DNA from: Clostridium sp. M62/1
GTDB lineage: Bacteria > Bacillota > Clostridia > Lachnospirales > Lachnospiraceae
DNA: 64,000 bases
Direction of reading: 5' to 3'
Assembly (NCBI RefSeq): GCF_020736365.1
Contig: NZ_CP085988.1
Location: 1,556,001 to 1,620,000, forward strand
The notes beneath the pieces are model-generated. The model saw only the letters and a list, made by a program, of their open reading frames with translations. It had not been told where the DNA came from and searched no databases. Positions 17,437 to 24,701 of this stretch are shown one piece after another. Each line of letters starts with the position of its first letter. Position 1 is the first letter of the stretch. A program made the position numbers and the translations under genes.

Positions 17437-18891
17437 ATGGGAGGAGGCACTTTTAAGACAGGGAAAAGGAGATGGCCGTTCCATGCCGTCAGTATGAGGA
17501 TTCCTCTGGCAGTCTGCATTCTGGCTCTCAGCATTCTGCCTCTCATGCTCCAGTCGAGAATGCTGGCGGGGAGTATGCGCCAGAGTCTTGTGGAAGATCA
17601 GATGATCAACGCTCAGAACAAATGCCTGATTCTGATCAACCGTCTGGTAAGCTCTGACTATGTGGGCAATACAGCCAAGAATCCGATTATCGACACAGAG
17701 CTGTCTGTGACGGCAGAGATGTTTAATGGAAGAATTGTCATCGTCGACAGGGATTTTAAGATTATTGCTGATACTTTTAATCTGGCAGAGGGAAAGCTCA
17801 ACATTTCCCAGGAGGTGCTGAAAGCCTACTCAGGGGAGGAGCAGAGCAGTTACAACAGAAAGAAGGATTATTTTTCTCTGGCTTTCCCGATACCGGGGAA
17901 AGACGAAAACGAGAGCGCTGAAGGTGTTCTCCTGCTGACGGCTTCAACAGAAAATATCGATCTGCTGGAAGCCCGGGTAACAGAAAAGATAACCTTTTTC
18001 CAGCTTGTGGTTTTCTGGGTGGTGGCTGTGTTTGGACTTCTGGCTGCCGGACTGCTGCTGAAGCCGTTTATCAGGCTGAAAAAGGTGCTGGGGGCTGTGG
18101 CAGAGGGAGATCTGGAGCAGGATATCAGAGTGGACACCTACAGGGAAACCAAGGAGATCTCGGAAGCGGTCAGCCAGACCCTCAGAAAACTGAAGGCGGT
18201 GGATCAGTCCAGACAGGAGTTTGTTTCCAATGTGTCCCATGAGCTGAAGACTCCTATCACATCCATCCGGGTGCTGGCGGATTCGCTGATGGGGATGGAG
18301 GATGTGCCAGAAGAACTTTACCGGGAATTTCTCTCTGACATCTCTGACGAGATCGACAGGGAGAGCAAGATTATCGACGATCTCCTGACTCTGGTGAAGG
18401 CAGATAAGTCAAACGCAGAGCTGAACGTGGAGCAGATCAATATCAACGGGCTTCTGGAGCAGATTCTGAAACGGCTCAGGCCTATTGCCAAAAAGCGGAA
18501 TATTGAGCTGGTGCTTGAAAGCATCCGTGAGGTTTCGGCCGATGTGGACGAGGTGAAACTGTCTCTGGCCCTCAGCAACCTGGTGGAAAACGCAGTGAAG
18601 TACAATCACGAGGAAGGCTGGGTTCACGTGACCCTGGATGCAGATCACAAATTTTTCTACGTGAAGGTTTCCGACAATGGAATCGGCATCTCTCAGGAGG
18701 ATCAGGAGCATGTGTTTGAGCGGTTCTACCGGGTGGACAAGGCCCGATCCAGAGAAACGGGAGGGACAGGCCTTGGACTTGCCATCACAAAAAGCATTAT
18801 CCTCATGCACCAGGGAGCGATCAAACTGCAGAGCAAAGAAGGGGAGGGAACCACATTCACGGTCCGCATTCCTCTCAACTACATTCCATAG
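17437..18891 (+). CDS. Sensor histidine kinase (HAMP, HisKA, HATPase), no adjacent regulator
   Basis: 484-residue membrane kinase. TM1 about 24-40, extracellular sensor to about 180, TM2 (FFQLVVFWVVAVFGLLAAGLLL), HAMP about 205-255, phospho-acceptor His in FVSNVSHELKTPITSIRVLADSL, N box LALSNLVENAVKYNHE, G1 VSDNGIGIS, F FERFYRVDKARSRETGG, G2 GTGLGLAI. This is the WalK/PhoR-like HPK1 class. ATG at 17437 immediately follows the degV stop with GGAGG 5 nt upstream; an alternative Met at 17494 would remove most of the cytoplasmic leader. Its response regulator is not adjacent; the operon instead pairs it with a fatty-acid-binding protein and a GerMN lipoprotein. Confidence 0.93.
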   Translation: MGGGTFKTGKRRWPFHAVSMRIPLAVCILALSILPLMLQSRMLAGSMRQSLVEDQMINAQNKCLILINRLVSSDYVGNTAKNPIIDTELSVTAEMFNGRIVIVDRDFKIIADTFNLAEGKLNISQEVLKAYSGEEQSSYNRKKDYFSLAFPIPGKDENESAEGVLLLTASTENIDLLEARVTEKITFFQLVVFWVVAVFGLLAAGLLLKPFIRLKKVLGAVAEGDLEQDIRVDTYRETKEISEAVSQTLRKLKAVDQSRQEFVSNVSHELKTPITSIRVLADSLMGMEDVPEELYREFLSDISDEIDRESKIIDDLLTLVKADKSNAELNVEQININGLLEQILKRLRPIAKKRNIELVLESIREVSADVDEVKLSLALSNLVENAVKYNHEEGWVHVTLDADHKFFYVKVSDNGIGISQEDQEHVFERFYRVDKARSRETGGTGLGLAITKSIILMHQGAIKLQSKEGEGTTFTVRIPLNYIP

Positions 18892-18906
18892 AAAGGAAGG
18901 CGTCAG

Positions 18907-19851
18907 ATGAAGAAAGGAAAGACAAGACGGCTTTTGGCTGCAGTCCTTCTTCTTGTAGCTGTTCTGTCTGTGGGCTGCGGGAAGGAGCGGGAGAAGGAGG
19001 AGGCAAAGGGAAAGGAGGAAGGAGTATACCAGATCTATTACCTGGATTCCTCCGGTCTTGGCCTGAATGCCTGTGAATACAGGACAGAAACCACAGAACT
19101 GGAGCAGCTGGTGGGAGAGCTGGCAGGACAGCTTCTGGCAGCGCCGGCCGATACAGAGTACCAGCCGGTTCTGCCTGACCGGGTACAGCTTCTGGACATT
19201 ACGAAAAGCGACAATATCCTGTACCTGAATTTCAGCAAGGATTACGATTCCATGGATCCGGTGAGGGAGATCCTCTGCAGGGCCGCCTTTACGAAAACTT
19301 TGACCCAGGCTGAGGGAATCGAGTTTATCAGTATTAACTGTGCGGGACAGCCGAGACTTGACAGCTACGGAAATCCGGTGGGGGTTATGGGAAAAAGTGA
19401 TTTTATAGAGGGAGTCTCCAATATCAATTCCTACGAGAAGGAGGAGCTTACGCTCTATTTTGCCAATGAAGACGGCACGGCTCTGGTGCCGGAAACCAGG
19501 GAGGTGGTTCACAGCGCAACCACATCTCTGGAACGTCTCATTGTGGAACAGCTGATAGAGGGCCCCATGGATGACGACAAAAATTCTGTGCTTCCGAAGG
19601 ACACCAAGGTTTTAAATGTGTCTGTGTCGGAGAATATCTGCTATGTTAATTTTGACAGCAGCTTTTTGACGGGAACCCTGAAAACCTCGGAGAAACTGCC
19701 GATCTATGCCATTGTCAACTCCCTGACAGAGCTTCAGACTGTCAGCAGGGTTCAGATTATCGTGGATGGCTCTCAGAACGTCATGTTCCGGGATGTGGTT
19801 TCGCTGAACGAGCCGTTTGAGAGAGATGAGTCGTATATTCAGAGGCAGTGA
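18907..19851 (+). CDS. GerMN-domain lipoprotein
   Basis: 314 residues. A signal peptide ends in the lipobox SVGC (Cys about residue 21), followed by a highly charged linker (KEREKEEAKGKEE). Two GerMN domains follow (about 40-165 and 190-305), each with the hallmark segment ending in V/L-x-V/L-N-F-S/D (ILYLNFSKDY and ICYVNFDSSF). In Bacillus GerM helps sporulation and germination by acting around the septal peptidoglycan; the two-domain layout is the same. It follows the sensor kinase by 15 bp with an AAGGAAGG site. Its role here may be envelope or sporulation related; inferred. Confidence 0.88.
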   Translation: MKKGKTRRLLAAVLLLVAVLSVGCGKEREKEEAKGKEEGVYQIYYLDSSGLGLNACEYRTETTELEQLVGELAGQLLAAPADTEYQPVLPDRVQLLDITKSDNILYLNFSKDYDSMDPVREILCRAAFTKTLTQAEGIEFISINCAGQPRLDSYGNPVGVMGKSDFIEGVSNINSYEKEELTLYFANEDGTALVPETREVVHSATTSLERLIVEQLIEGPMDDDKNSVLPKDTKVLNVSVSENICYVNFDSSFLTGTLKTSEKLPIYAIVNSLTELQTVSRVQIIVDGSQNVMFRDVVSLNEPFERDESYIQRQ

Positions 19852-19884
19852 GGGGAACCCACTGATAAAAAGGAGGAATAGAAA

Positions 19885-22545
19885 ATAAAAAGACCGCTAC
19901 TTTGGACAGCAGCAGCCATTGTACTTGGAGAGGCATGGGCTTATCTGGCTTTACAGGGAGCGGCGATGGAGATTGCAGGAAAGGGACTTGCGGCATGTCT
20001 GGCCGCAGCCTTTCTTTACTGCGCCCTTTTCCGGGACGGCAGACCGGCTGCCGGCGGGAAGGAATACGGCTGCTTTGCAGCCCCGCCGCAGGCGGAGAAT
20101 CATGGGAGGCAGGATTCTTTGTTCTTGGGGGACAGAAAGAGAGGGGAAAAGAAAGACAGGAGAAGGGCAGCCATTCTGGCTTCTGCTGTGGCGGTTGGCT
20201 TTCTGAGGATGGCTGCTGCGTCCGGGGAGGAGGAGATCGTAAAGAAGGAAGGAAGTCCGGGATTCTCGGCTCTGGAAGCCACAGTTTCAGGAACAGTGGA
20301 CAGGATTCAGGAAAAAAACGGCAGCGGTTCTGCGGAGCTTGTGGATGTCCTGGCAGAAGTCAGAAGGGGAGAGAGGGAGGAGAGAAGCTACAGACTGGAC
20401 CGGCTGATTGTCTACCTGCCGGGAGAGCTTTCATGGGAAGAGGGATGGACAGAGAAAAGGGAGAGAAGACTGCTTCCCGGAATGAAACTTTTCTGTGAGG
20501 GGGAGCTGGAAAGCTTTGAGCCTGCCAGAAATGAGGGAGAATTTGATTACCGCCTGTACTATCAGTCAAAGAATATTTGCTGTCGGATGAGTGCAGAGAG
20601 GGCAGTGGCGGCGGACGGGGAGCCAAGTCCTCTGAAGGCGGGAGCTTATCTGTTTAAAGAGAGGGGCAGGGCAGTTTTTGAGCGCTTTTGCAGCCAGCGT
20701 GATGCAGGGCTTCTGTCTGCCGTTGTGCTGGGAGATAAGACAGGCATGGACGAGGAAATCTCTGACCTCTATCAGAAAAACGGTATCGCCCACCTGCTTG
20801 CAGTCAGCGGACTTCATGTTTCCCTGATTGGGATGGGATTTTACCGGGCTTTGAGAAGGTGGGGGATGGGCTTTGGACAGGCAGGGCTGTGGGCCGGGGG
20901 GCTTCTTTTCTGTTACGGGATCATGACCGGATTTGGCCCCTCGGTGTTCAGGGCCTGCCTGATGCTGGGATGCTCCTTTCTGGCAGCCTGGCTGGGGAAG
21001 ACCTATGATCTGCTGTCGGCCATGGCTTTGGCGGCCATTATCCTGGCACTGCAGTCTCCCTATGTGATTGCCACAGCAGCCTTTCAGCTCTCCTTCGGGG
21101 CTGTGTTTGCCATCGGCTGGGCAGGAAAAGAGCTGACAGACAGCTTCCGGTGCAGGAGAGGCTGGACAAGGGCCCTTGCTGTGAGCGCCGCCATCCAGCT
21201 TGTGACGGGGCCCCTTGTTCTCTGGCATTTCTTCGAATATCCTGTCTATGGGATCCTTTTGAATTTTATTGTGATCCCCCTTATGACCTATGTGGTGGGG
21301 GCCGGGCTTGCCGGACTTTTCCTGGGGCTTATGGCTGAACTCTTCTCTGCATGTTCCTTTTCTGCAGTTTTTGAGGGGCTGTTCGGTCTGCTTGCGGCAG
21401 GGAGTATGGGAACCTGCCATTATATCTTAGCTTTCTATGAATGGCTGTGCCGGGCGGTGGGAAAACTTCCCATTTACTCGCTGATACTGGGAAGGCCGGC
21501 ACTCTGGAAACTGGCGGCCTATTATCTGATGCTTTCCGTACTTCTCTGGCGCACGGCCAAGAGGGGGAGGAGAGCAGATGAGCAGATGGAGGAAGAGCCG
21601 CAGAAGGAAGAAAGACCTGCCAGGGGAGAGGAGAACAGGCAGAAAAACAGGACTGGAAGGCCCTGGAGGGAGAAGGCAGAGCTTTTGAAAACGGCGGCAG
21701 CTATCTTGTCACTGATCGGTTTTCTGGTCTGCAGACAGCCGGAAACCTGCAGGGTAGATTTCATAGATGTGGGACAGGGAGATGGAATTCTGATTCAGTC
21801 AGAAAAGACGGTGATTCTGGTGGACGGGGGAAGCACTCAGATTCGCGGCCTGGGAGAGAAGAGGCTGGAACCGGTTCTGAAGAGCCGGGGAATCAGCCGG
21901 ATCGGCATGGCGTTTGTGAGCCATGGAGATCAGGATCACATAAGCGGGCTCTCCTGGCTTCTGGAAAACGATACGGGGATTGAAATCGACCAGCTGTTTC
22001 TCCCGGCAGCCGGAAGGGGAGATCCAATCTATGAAGAGCTGGAGGAGGCGGCAAAGCGGCGGGGCACCAGGACAGAATACATCTGCGCCGGAAATAAATT
22101 CCAGGCGGGAAAACTTAAGATTACCTGTCTGTATCCCCGCAAGGACACGGTGAGCGCCGACAGAAACGGACACTCTGAGGTTCTCCTTGCAGAGTACGGC
22201 AGCTTTTCCATGCTCCTTATGGGAGATGCGGGGGCTGAGGCAGAGGAGGAGATTTCTGAAAAATGGGAGCAGGGAAAGCAGGTACAGGTGCTGAAGGCAG
22301 GCCATCACGGCTCCTCTGCTTCCAGCTGCGGGCTGTTTCTCGATACCGTGAAGCCTGCCCTGGCAGTCCTGTCCTACGGGAAGGGAAACTCCTACGGACA
22401 TCCCCATAAGGAGGTACTAGAGAGAATGAGCAAGAGAGGGATCTCCATATGGCCGACTGCAGAGCAGGGCATGGTAACCGTGCGGACTGACGGGGAGAAG
22501 GTTCAGGTGGAGGGCTTTGTCAGACAGAGGCAGAGCCTTTCGTAA
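19885..22545 (+). CDS. comEC: ComEC/Rec2 DNA-uptake channel, apparent AUA start
   Basis: Membrane channel for single-stranded DNA import in transformation. Order: N-terminal TM pair, DUF4131-type soluble region (about 90-230), Competence membrane domain (about 265-560; HLLAVSGLHVSLIGM), and a C-terminal metallo-beta-lactamase-like domain (FIDVGQGDGILIQ, VSHGDQDHISGL, KAGHHGSSASS). The first in-frame ATG (19966) lies inside TM2; upstream the frame is open back to a TAG at 19879 and encodes KRPLLWTAAAIVLGEAWAYL, a typical ComEC TM1. AGGAGG (19871-19876) is 8 nt from an ATA at 19885, so I place the start there. The loop after TM2 contains a copy of a palindromic repeat (20076-20124). About 886 residues. 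Ends 4 bp from a convergent gene. Confidence 0.88.
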   Translation: MKRPLLWTAAAIVLGEAWAYLALQGAAMEIAGKGLAACLAAAFLYCALFRDGRPAAGGKEYGCFAAPPQAENHGRQDSLFLGDRKRGEKKDRRRAAILASAVAVGFLRMAAASGEEEIVKKEGSPGFSALEATVSGTVDRIQEKNGSGSAELVDVLAEVRRGEREERSYRLDRLIVYLPGELSWEEGWTEKRERRLLPGMKLFCEGELESFEPARNEGEFDYRLYYQSKNICCRMSAERAVAADGEPSPLKAGAYLFKERGRAVFERFCSQRDAGLLSAVVLGDKTGMDEEISDLYQKNGIAHLLAVSGLHVSLIGMGFYRALRRWGMGFGQAGLWAGGLLFCYGIMTGFGPSVFRACLMLGCSFLAAWLGKTYDLLSAMALAAIILALQSPYVIATAAFQLSFGAVFAIGWAGKELTDSFRCRRGWTRALAVSAAIQLVTGPLVLWHFFEYPVYGILLNFIVIPLMTYVVGAGLAGLFLGLMAELFSACSFSAVFEGLFGLLAAGSMGTCHYILAFYEWLCRAVGKLPIYSLILGRPALWKLAAYYLMLSVLLWRTAKRGRRADEQMEEEPQKEERPARGEENRQKNRTGRPWREKAELLKTAAAILSLIGFLVCRQPETCRVDFIDVGQGDGILIQSEKTVILVDGGSTQIRGLGEKRLEPVLKSRGISRIGMAFVSHGDQDHISGLSWLLENDTGIEIDQLFLPAAGRGDPIYEELEEAAKRRGTRTEYICAGNKFQAGKLKITCLYPRKDTVSADRNGHSEVLLAEYGSFSMLLMGDAGAEAEEEISEKWEQGKQVQVLKAGHHGSSASSCGLFLDTVKPALAVLSYGKGNSYGHPHKEVLERMSKRGISIWPTAEQGMVTVRTDGEKVQVEGFVRQRQSLS
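20051..20124 (+). repeat. Palindromic repeat element, copy A (inside comEC reading frame)
   Basis: 26 bases at 20076-20101 are identical to 47243-47268; over the 49 bases 20076-20124 there are 43 matches to the intergenic copy. An outer CTGC-CGGCGGG/CCCGCCGCAG stem is preserved, the inner hairpin is decayed (GAATCATGGG...CAGGATTC). It is in frame and adds about 16-25 residues to the hydrophilic loop between TM2 and TM3. Confidence 0.7.
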
Positions 22546-22549
22546 AACT

Positions 22550-23308
22550 CTATTGTTCAGGCTGTTTGGGAAAGCGGTACCGCGTCTTTCCCTCTGTCCT
22601 GGAACCATATTCTATGGCGTTTACAGGGCAGCGGCAGATACATGCCATACAGTGAGTACAGTCGTCCCCCCACACCGGCCGCCCCTCCTTCATCCGGATA
22701 TTTCCGAGAGGACAGAGCTTTGCGCACCGGCCGCAGGATATGCAGGATGAGGATACACGGAATTTTTTTGAGCGGACAAAGAAGGTATAAAAGAGAGAGT
22801 TTACGATTCCGCTGATAAACTTATCTTTCAGGGAAATGGCCGGCTCGGGAAAGGGGACATTCCGGCGGATATATGATGCAGCCTCGTCAATGGAGGGTGC
22901 AGCCCGGCGGATGATCTCTATCGCCTCCTCAGGGGAAGGAGAGGGAAACAGGACGAGATAATTGTCAGGCATGACGATGGGAAATATTCCCCTGTATCTC
23001 AGGCCTTTTGAGGCGCACAGGCGTCTCAGATAATGGCCGGCATTGCCGATCTCTGAGCCGCAGGTGACTGCAAAATAAATATCAGAGCATCCGCGAAGCT
23101 CTGTCTGTTTCAGCCAGTTTTGCACAAGCCGCGGAATCCTCCACGCATAGATTGGGGAAACAACGATCCAGGGGGAGTCTGAGAAGAGGGCAGAATAGTC
23201 CCTGTTTCTTATTTTTTCAAACAGATCAACTGCAGGCTCCTTGATGGCCTGCCCGAGCCGCTCTGCGGCGTACTGGCTGTTTCCGGTTCCTGAAAAATAT
23301 AAAATCAT
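22550..23308 (-). CDS. EFR1 family flavodoxin-ferredoxin protein
   Basis: 252 residues. The N-terminal half is flavodoxin-like, starting MILYFSGTGNSQYAAERL, the FMN phosphate loop. The C-terminal part has two 4Fe-4S motifs: CISCGRCAKLCPLGNI and CTHCMACICRCPVNAI (CxxCxxCxxxCP). Such two-domain electron carriers are abundant in anaerobic Firmicutes; the partner is unknown. The stop lies 4 bp from the comEC stop, tail to tail, with no room for a terminator. The upstream region carries 15-bp tandem repeats. Confidence 0.9.
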   Translation of the reverse strand: MILYFSGTGNSQYAAERLGQAIKEPAVDLFEKIRNRDYSALFSDSPWIVVSPIYAWRIPRLVQNWLKQTELRGCSDIYFAVTCGSEIGNAGHYLRRLCASKGLRYRGIFPIVMPDNYLVLFPSPSPEEAIEIIRRAAPSIDEAASYIRRNVPFPEPAISLKDKFISGIVNSLFYTFFVRSKKFRVSSSCISCGRCAKLCPLGNIRMKEGRPVWGDDCTHCMACICRCPVNAIEYGSRTEGKTRYRFPKQPEQ

Positions 23309-23324
23309 GGCTGTATCCTTTCTT

Positions 23325-23383
23325 TCTGGATAATATGTTCTGTATCAATACGCTCTGGATCAATACGTTCTGTTTGAGCTGAG
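23325..23383. repeat. Short tandem repeats upstream of EFR1
   Basis: Four imperfect copies with a 15-bp period, each starting TCTG: best pair TCTGTATCAATACGC (23339-23353) and TCTGGATCAATACGT (23354-23368), with a diverged copy on each side. They lie 17-75 bp above the EFR1 start, where its promoter should be. Confidence 0.5.
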
Positions 23384-23495
23384 CCGCTCATTCAATAGTT
23401 TATAGAACAGCAGAAAAAAATGCAAGGGCAGGTGAAAGAATGCCCTGAGAATGGAAGGCAGTGCTTTGGACAGATAAAAAGCCCTGCATTCATTC

Positions 23496-23524
23496 TTGCC
23501 GATTTGGTGCAGCGAGGGTATAAT
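23496..23524 (+). promoter_or_regulatory. holA promoter with a long leader
   Basis: TTGCCG (23496-23501), 17-bp spacer, perfect TATAAT (23519-23524). The leader of about 165 nt can form competing stems: CTCCGG/CCGGAG around 23543-23564 and GGCTTTCCC with GGGAAAGCC further down; these share bases and exclude each other. Confidence 0.65.
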
Positions 23525-23695
23525 ACCTGTATTGATAAGGGATCTCCGGGCTTTCCCTGCCGGAGAGAGACTATTGTATCGGAGGCGGGGAAAGCCTGCG
23601 CAGGTTCCTTTGTAAAATACAGGTCCGCCGGACAGAGGAGGGCTGCCAGGCTGTTCAGACAGATCCGGACGGATGCGGCAGACAGGGAGCAATCG

Positions 23696-24667
23696 ATGCA
23701 GACATTAAATCAGGATATTAAAACGAGAGAGTTCAAACGGTTTTACCTGCTGTTTGGCGAGGAGGAGTTCTTAAAGCAGAGCTATAAGAAGCGTCTTCGG
23801 GAAGCCATCGCAGGGGACGATACCATGAATTACAATTACTTTGAGGGCAAGGGGATGGATGTGAGAGAACTCATCAGCCTTGCCAATACCATGCCCTTTT
23901 TCAGCGAGAGACGTCTGATTCTGGTGGAGGACAGCGGATTTTTTAAGGCGGCTTCTGACGAGCTGGTGGAGGCGATGGCCGACATTCCGGATACCACCTG
24001 TATGGTTTTTGTGGAATCTGCGGTGGATAAGAGAAACAGGCTTTATAAGAAGGTGAAGGAGCTGGGCTATGCGGCGGAGCTTAAAAAGCAGGACGCATCC
24101 CAGCTGGCCCGCTGGGCGGCCGGGATTCTGGCGAGGAACGGCAGAAAGATCACGGCAGCCACCATGGAACTGTTCCTGGAGAAAACAGGGGACGATATGG
24201 AGACTATCAGCTCAGAGCTGGAAAAGCTCATCTCCTACACCATGGGGCGGGAGGTGGTGACAGCAGAGGATGTGGAGGCTGTCACCACAGTGCAGGTGAG
24301 CAATAAAATTTTTGAGATGGTAAATGCCATTGTGACGGGAAAGACAAGGGCGGCGATGGACCTTTACGAGGATCTGCTGACTTTAAAGGAACCGCCGATG
24401 AGGATTCTGTTTCTCATTGCAAGGCAGTTTAACCAGCTTTTTCTGACAAAGGAGCTGCTGGACAGCGGGGCAGACAGGGCTGCCATAGCCTCAAAGCTCA
24501 AGGTCCCGCCCTTTGTGGCCGGAAAGCTGATGCCCCAGGCCAGAAGCTTTACGAGGGAGCAGATTGCAGGCTGTGTGGAAGCCTGCGTGGAGGCGGAGGA
24601 AGCCGTGAAAACAGGCCGCCTGGGGGATCGGATGGCGGTAGAGCTGATGATTATGCGGAAGTATTAG
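23696..24667 (+). CDS. holA: DNA polymerase III subunit delta
   Basis: Clamp-loader subunit that opens the beta clamp. 323 residues from MQTLNQDIKTREFKRFYLLFGEEEFLKQ, which aligns with the usual N-terminus; AGGGAG lies about 7 nt upstream. A longer reading to 23420 exists, but it starts upstream of the promoter and is not transcribed in full. FFSERRLILVEDSGFF and the three-helix C-terminal region are typical. Position matches yqeN/holA of Bacillus, between comEC and rpsT, but here 6 kb of other genes separate it from rpsT. Confidence 0.95.
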   Translation: MQTLNQDIKTREFKRFYLLFGEEEFLKQSYKKRLREAIAGDDTMNYNYFEGKGMDVRELISLANTMPFFSERRLILVEDSGFFKAASDELVEAMADIPDTTCMVFVESAVDKRNRLYKKVKELGYAAELKKQDASQLARWAAGILARNGRKITAATMELFLEKTGDDMETISSELEKLISYTMGREVVTAEDVEAVTTVQVSNKIFEMVNAIVTGKTRAAMDLYEDLLTLKEPPMRILFLIARQFNQLFLTKELLDSGADRAAIASKLKVPPFVAGKLMPQARSFTREQIAGCVEACVEAEEAVKTGRLGDRMAVELMIMRKY

Positions 24668-24701
24668 AAGGCGGCAGGCAGCAGTTCATTTAGGAGGCGA
24701 T

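Noticed and set aside
18409..19512. 367-codon minus-strand frame over the sensor kinase and GerMN genes
   Set aside because: Spans two well-supported genes on the opposite strand, with no domain pattern or binding site.
20566..21420. 284-codon minus-strand frame inside comEC
   Set aside because: Antisense shadow; the protein looks like reverse translation of hydrophobic codons and comEC is clearly the real frame.
22570..22600. T-box-like GCGGTACCGCG string
   Set aside because: Lies inside the coding end of EFR1 with no leader structure or downstream synthetase on that strand.
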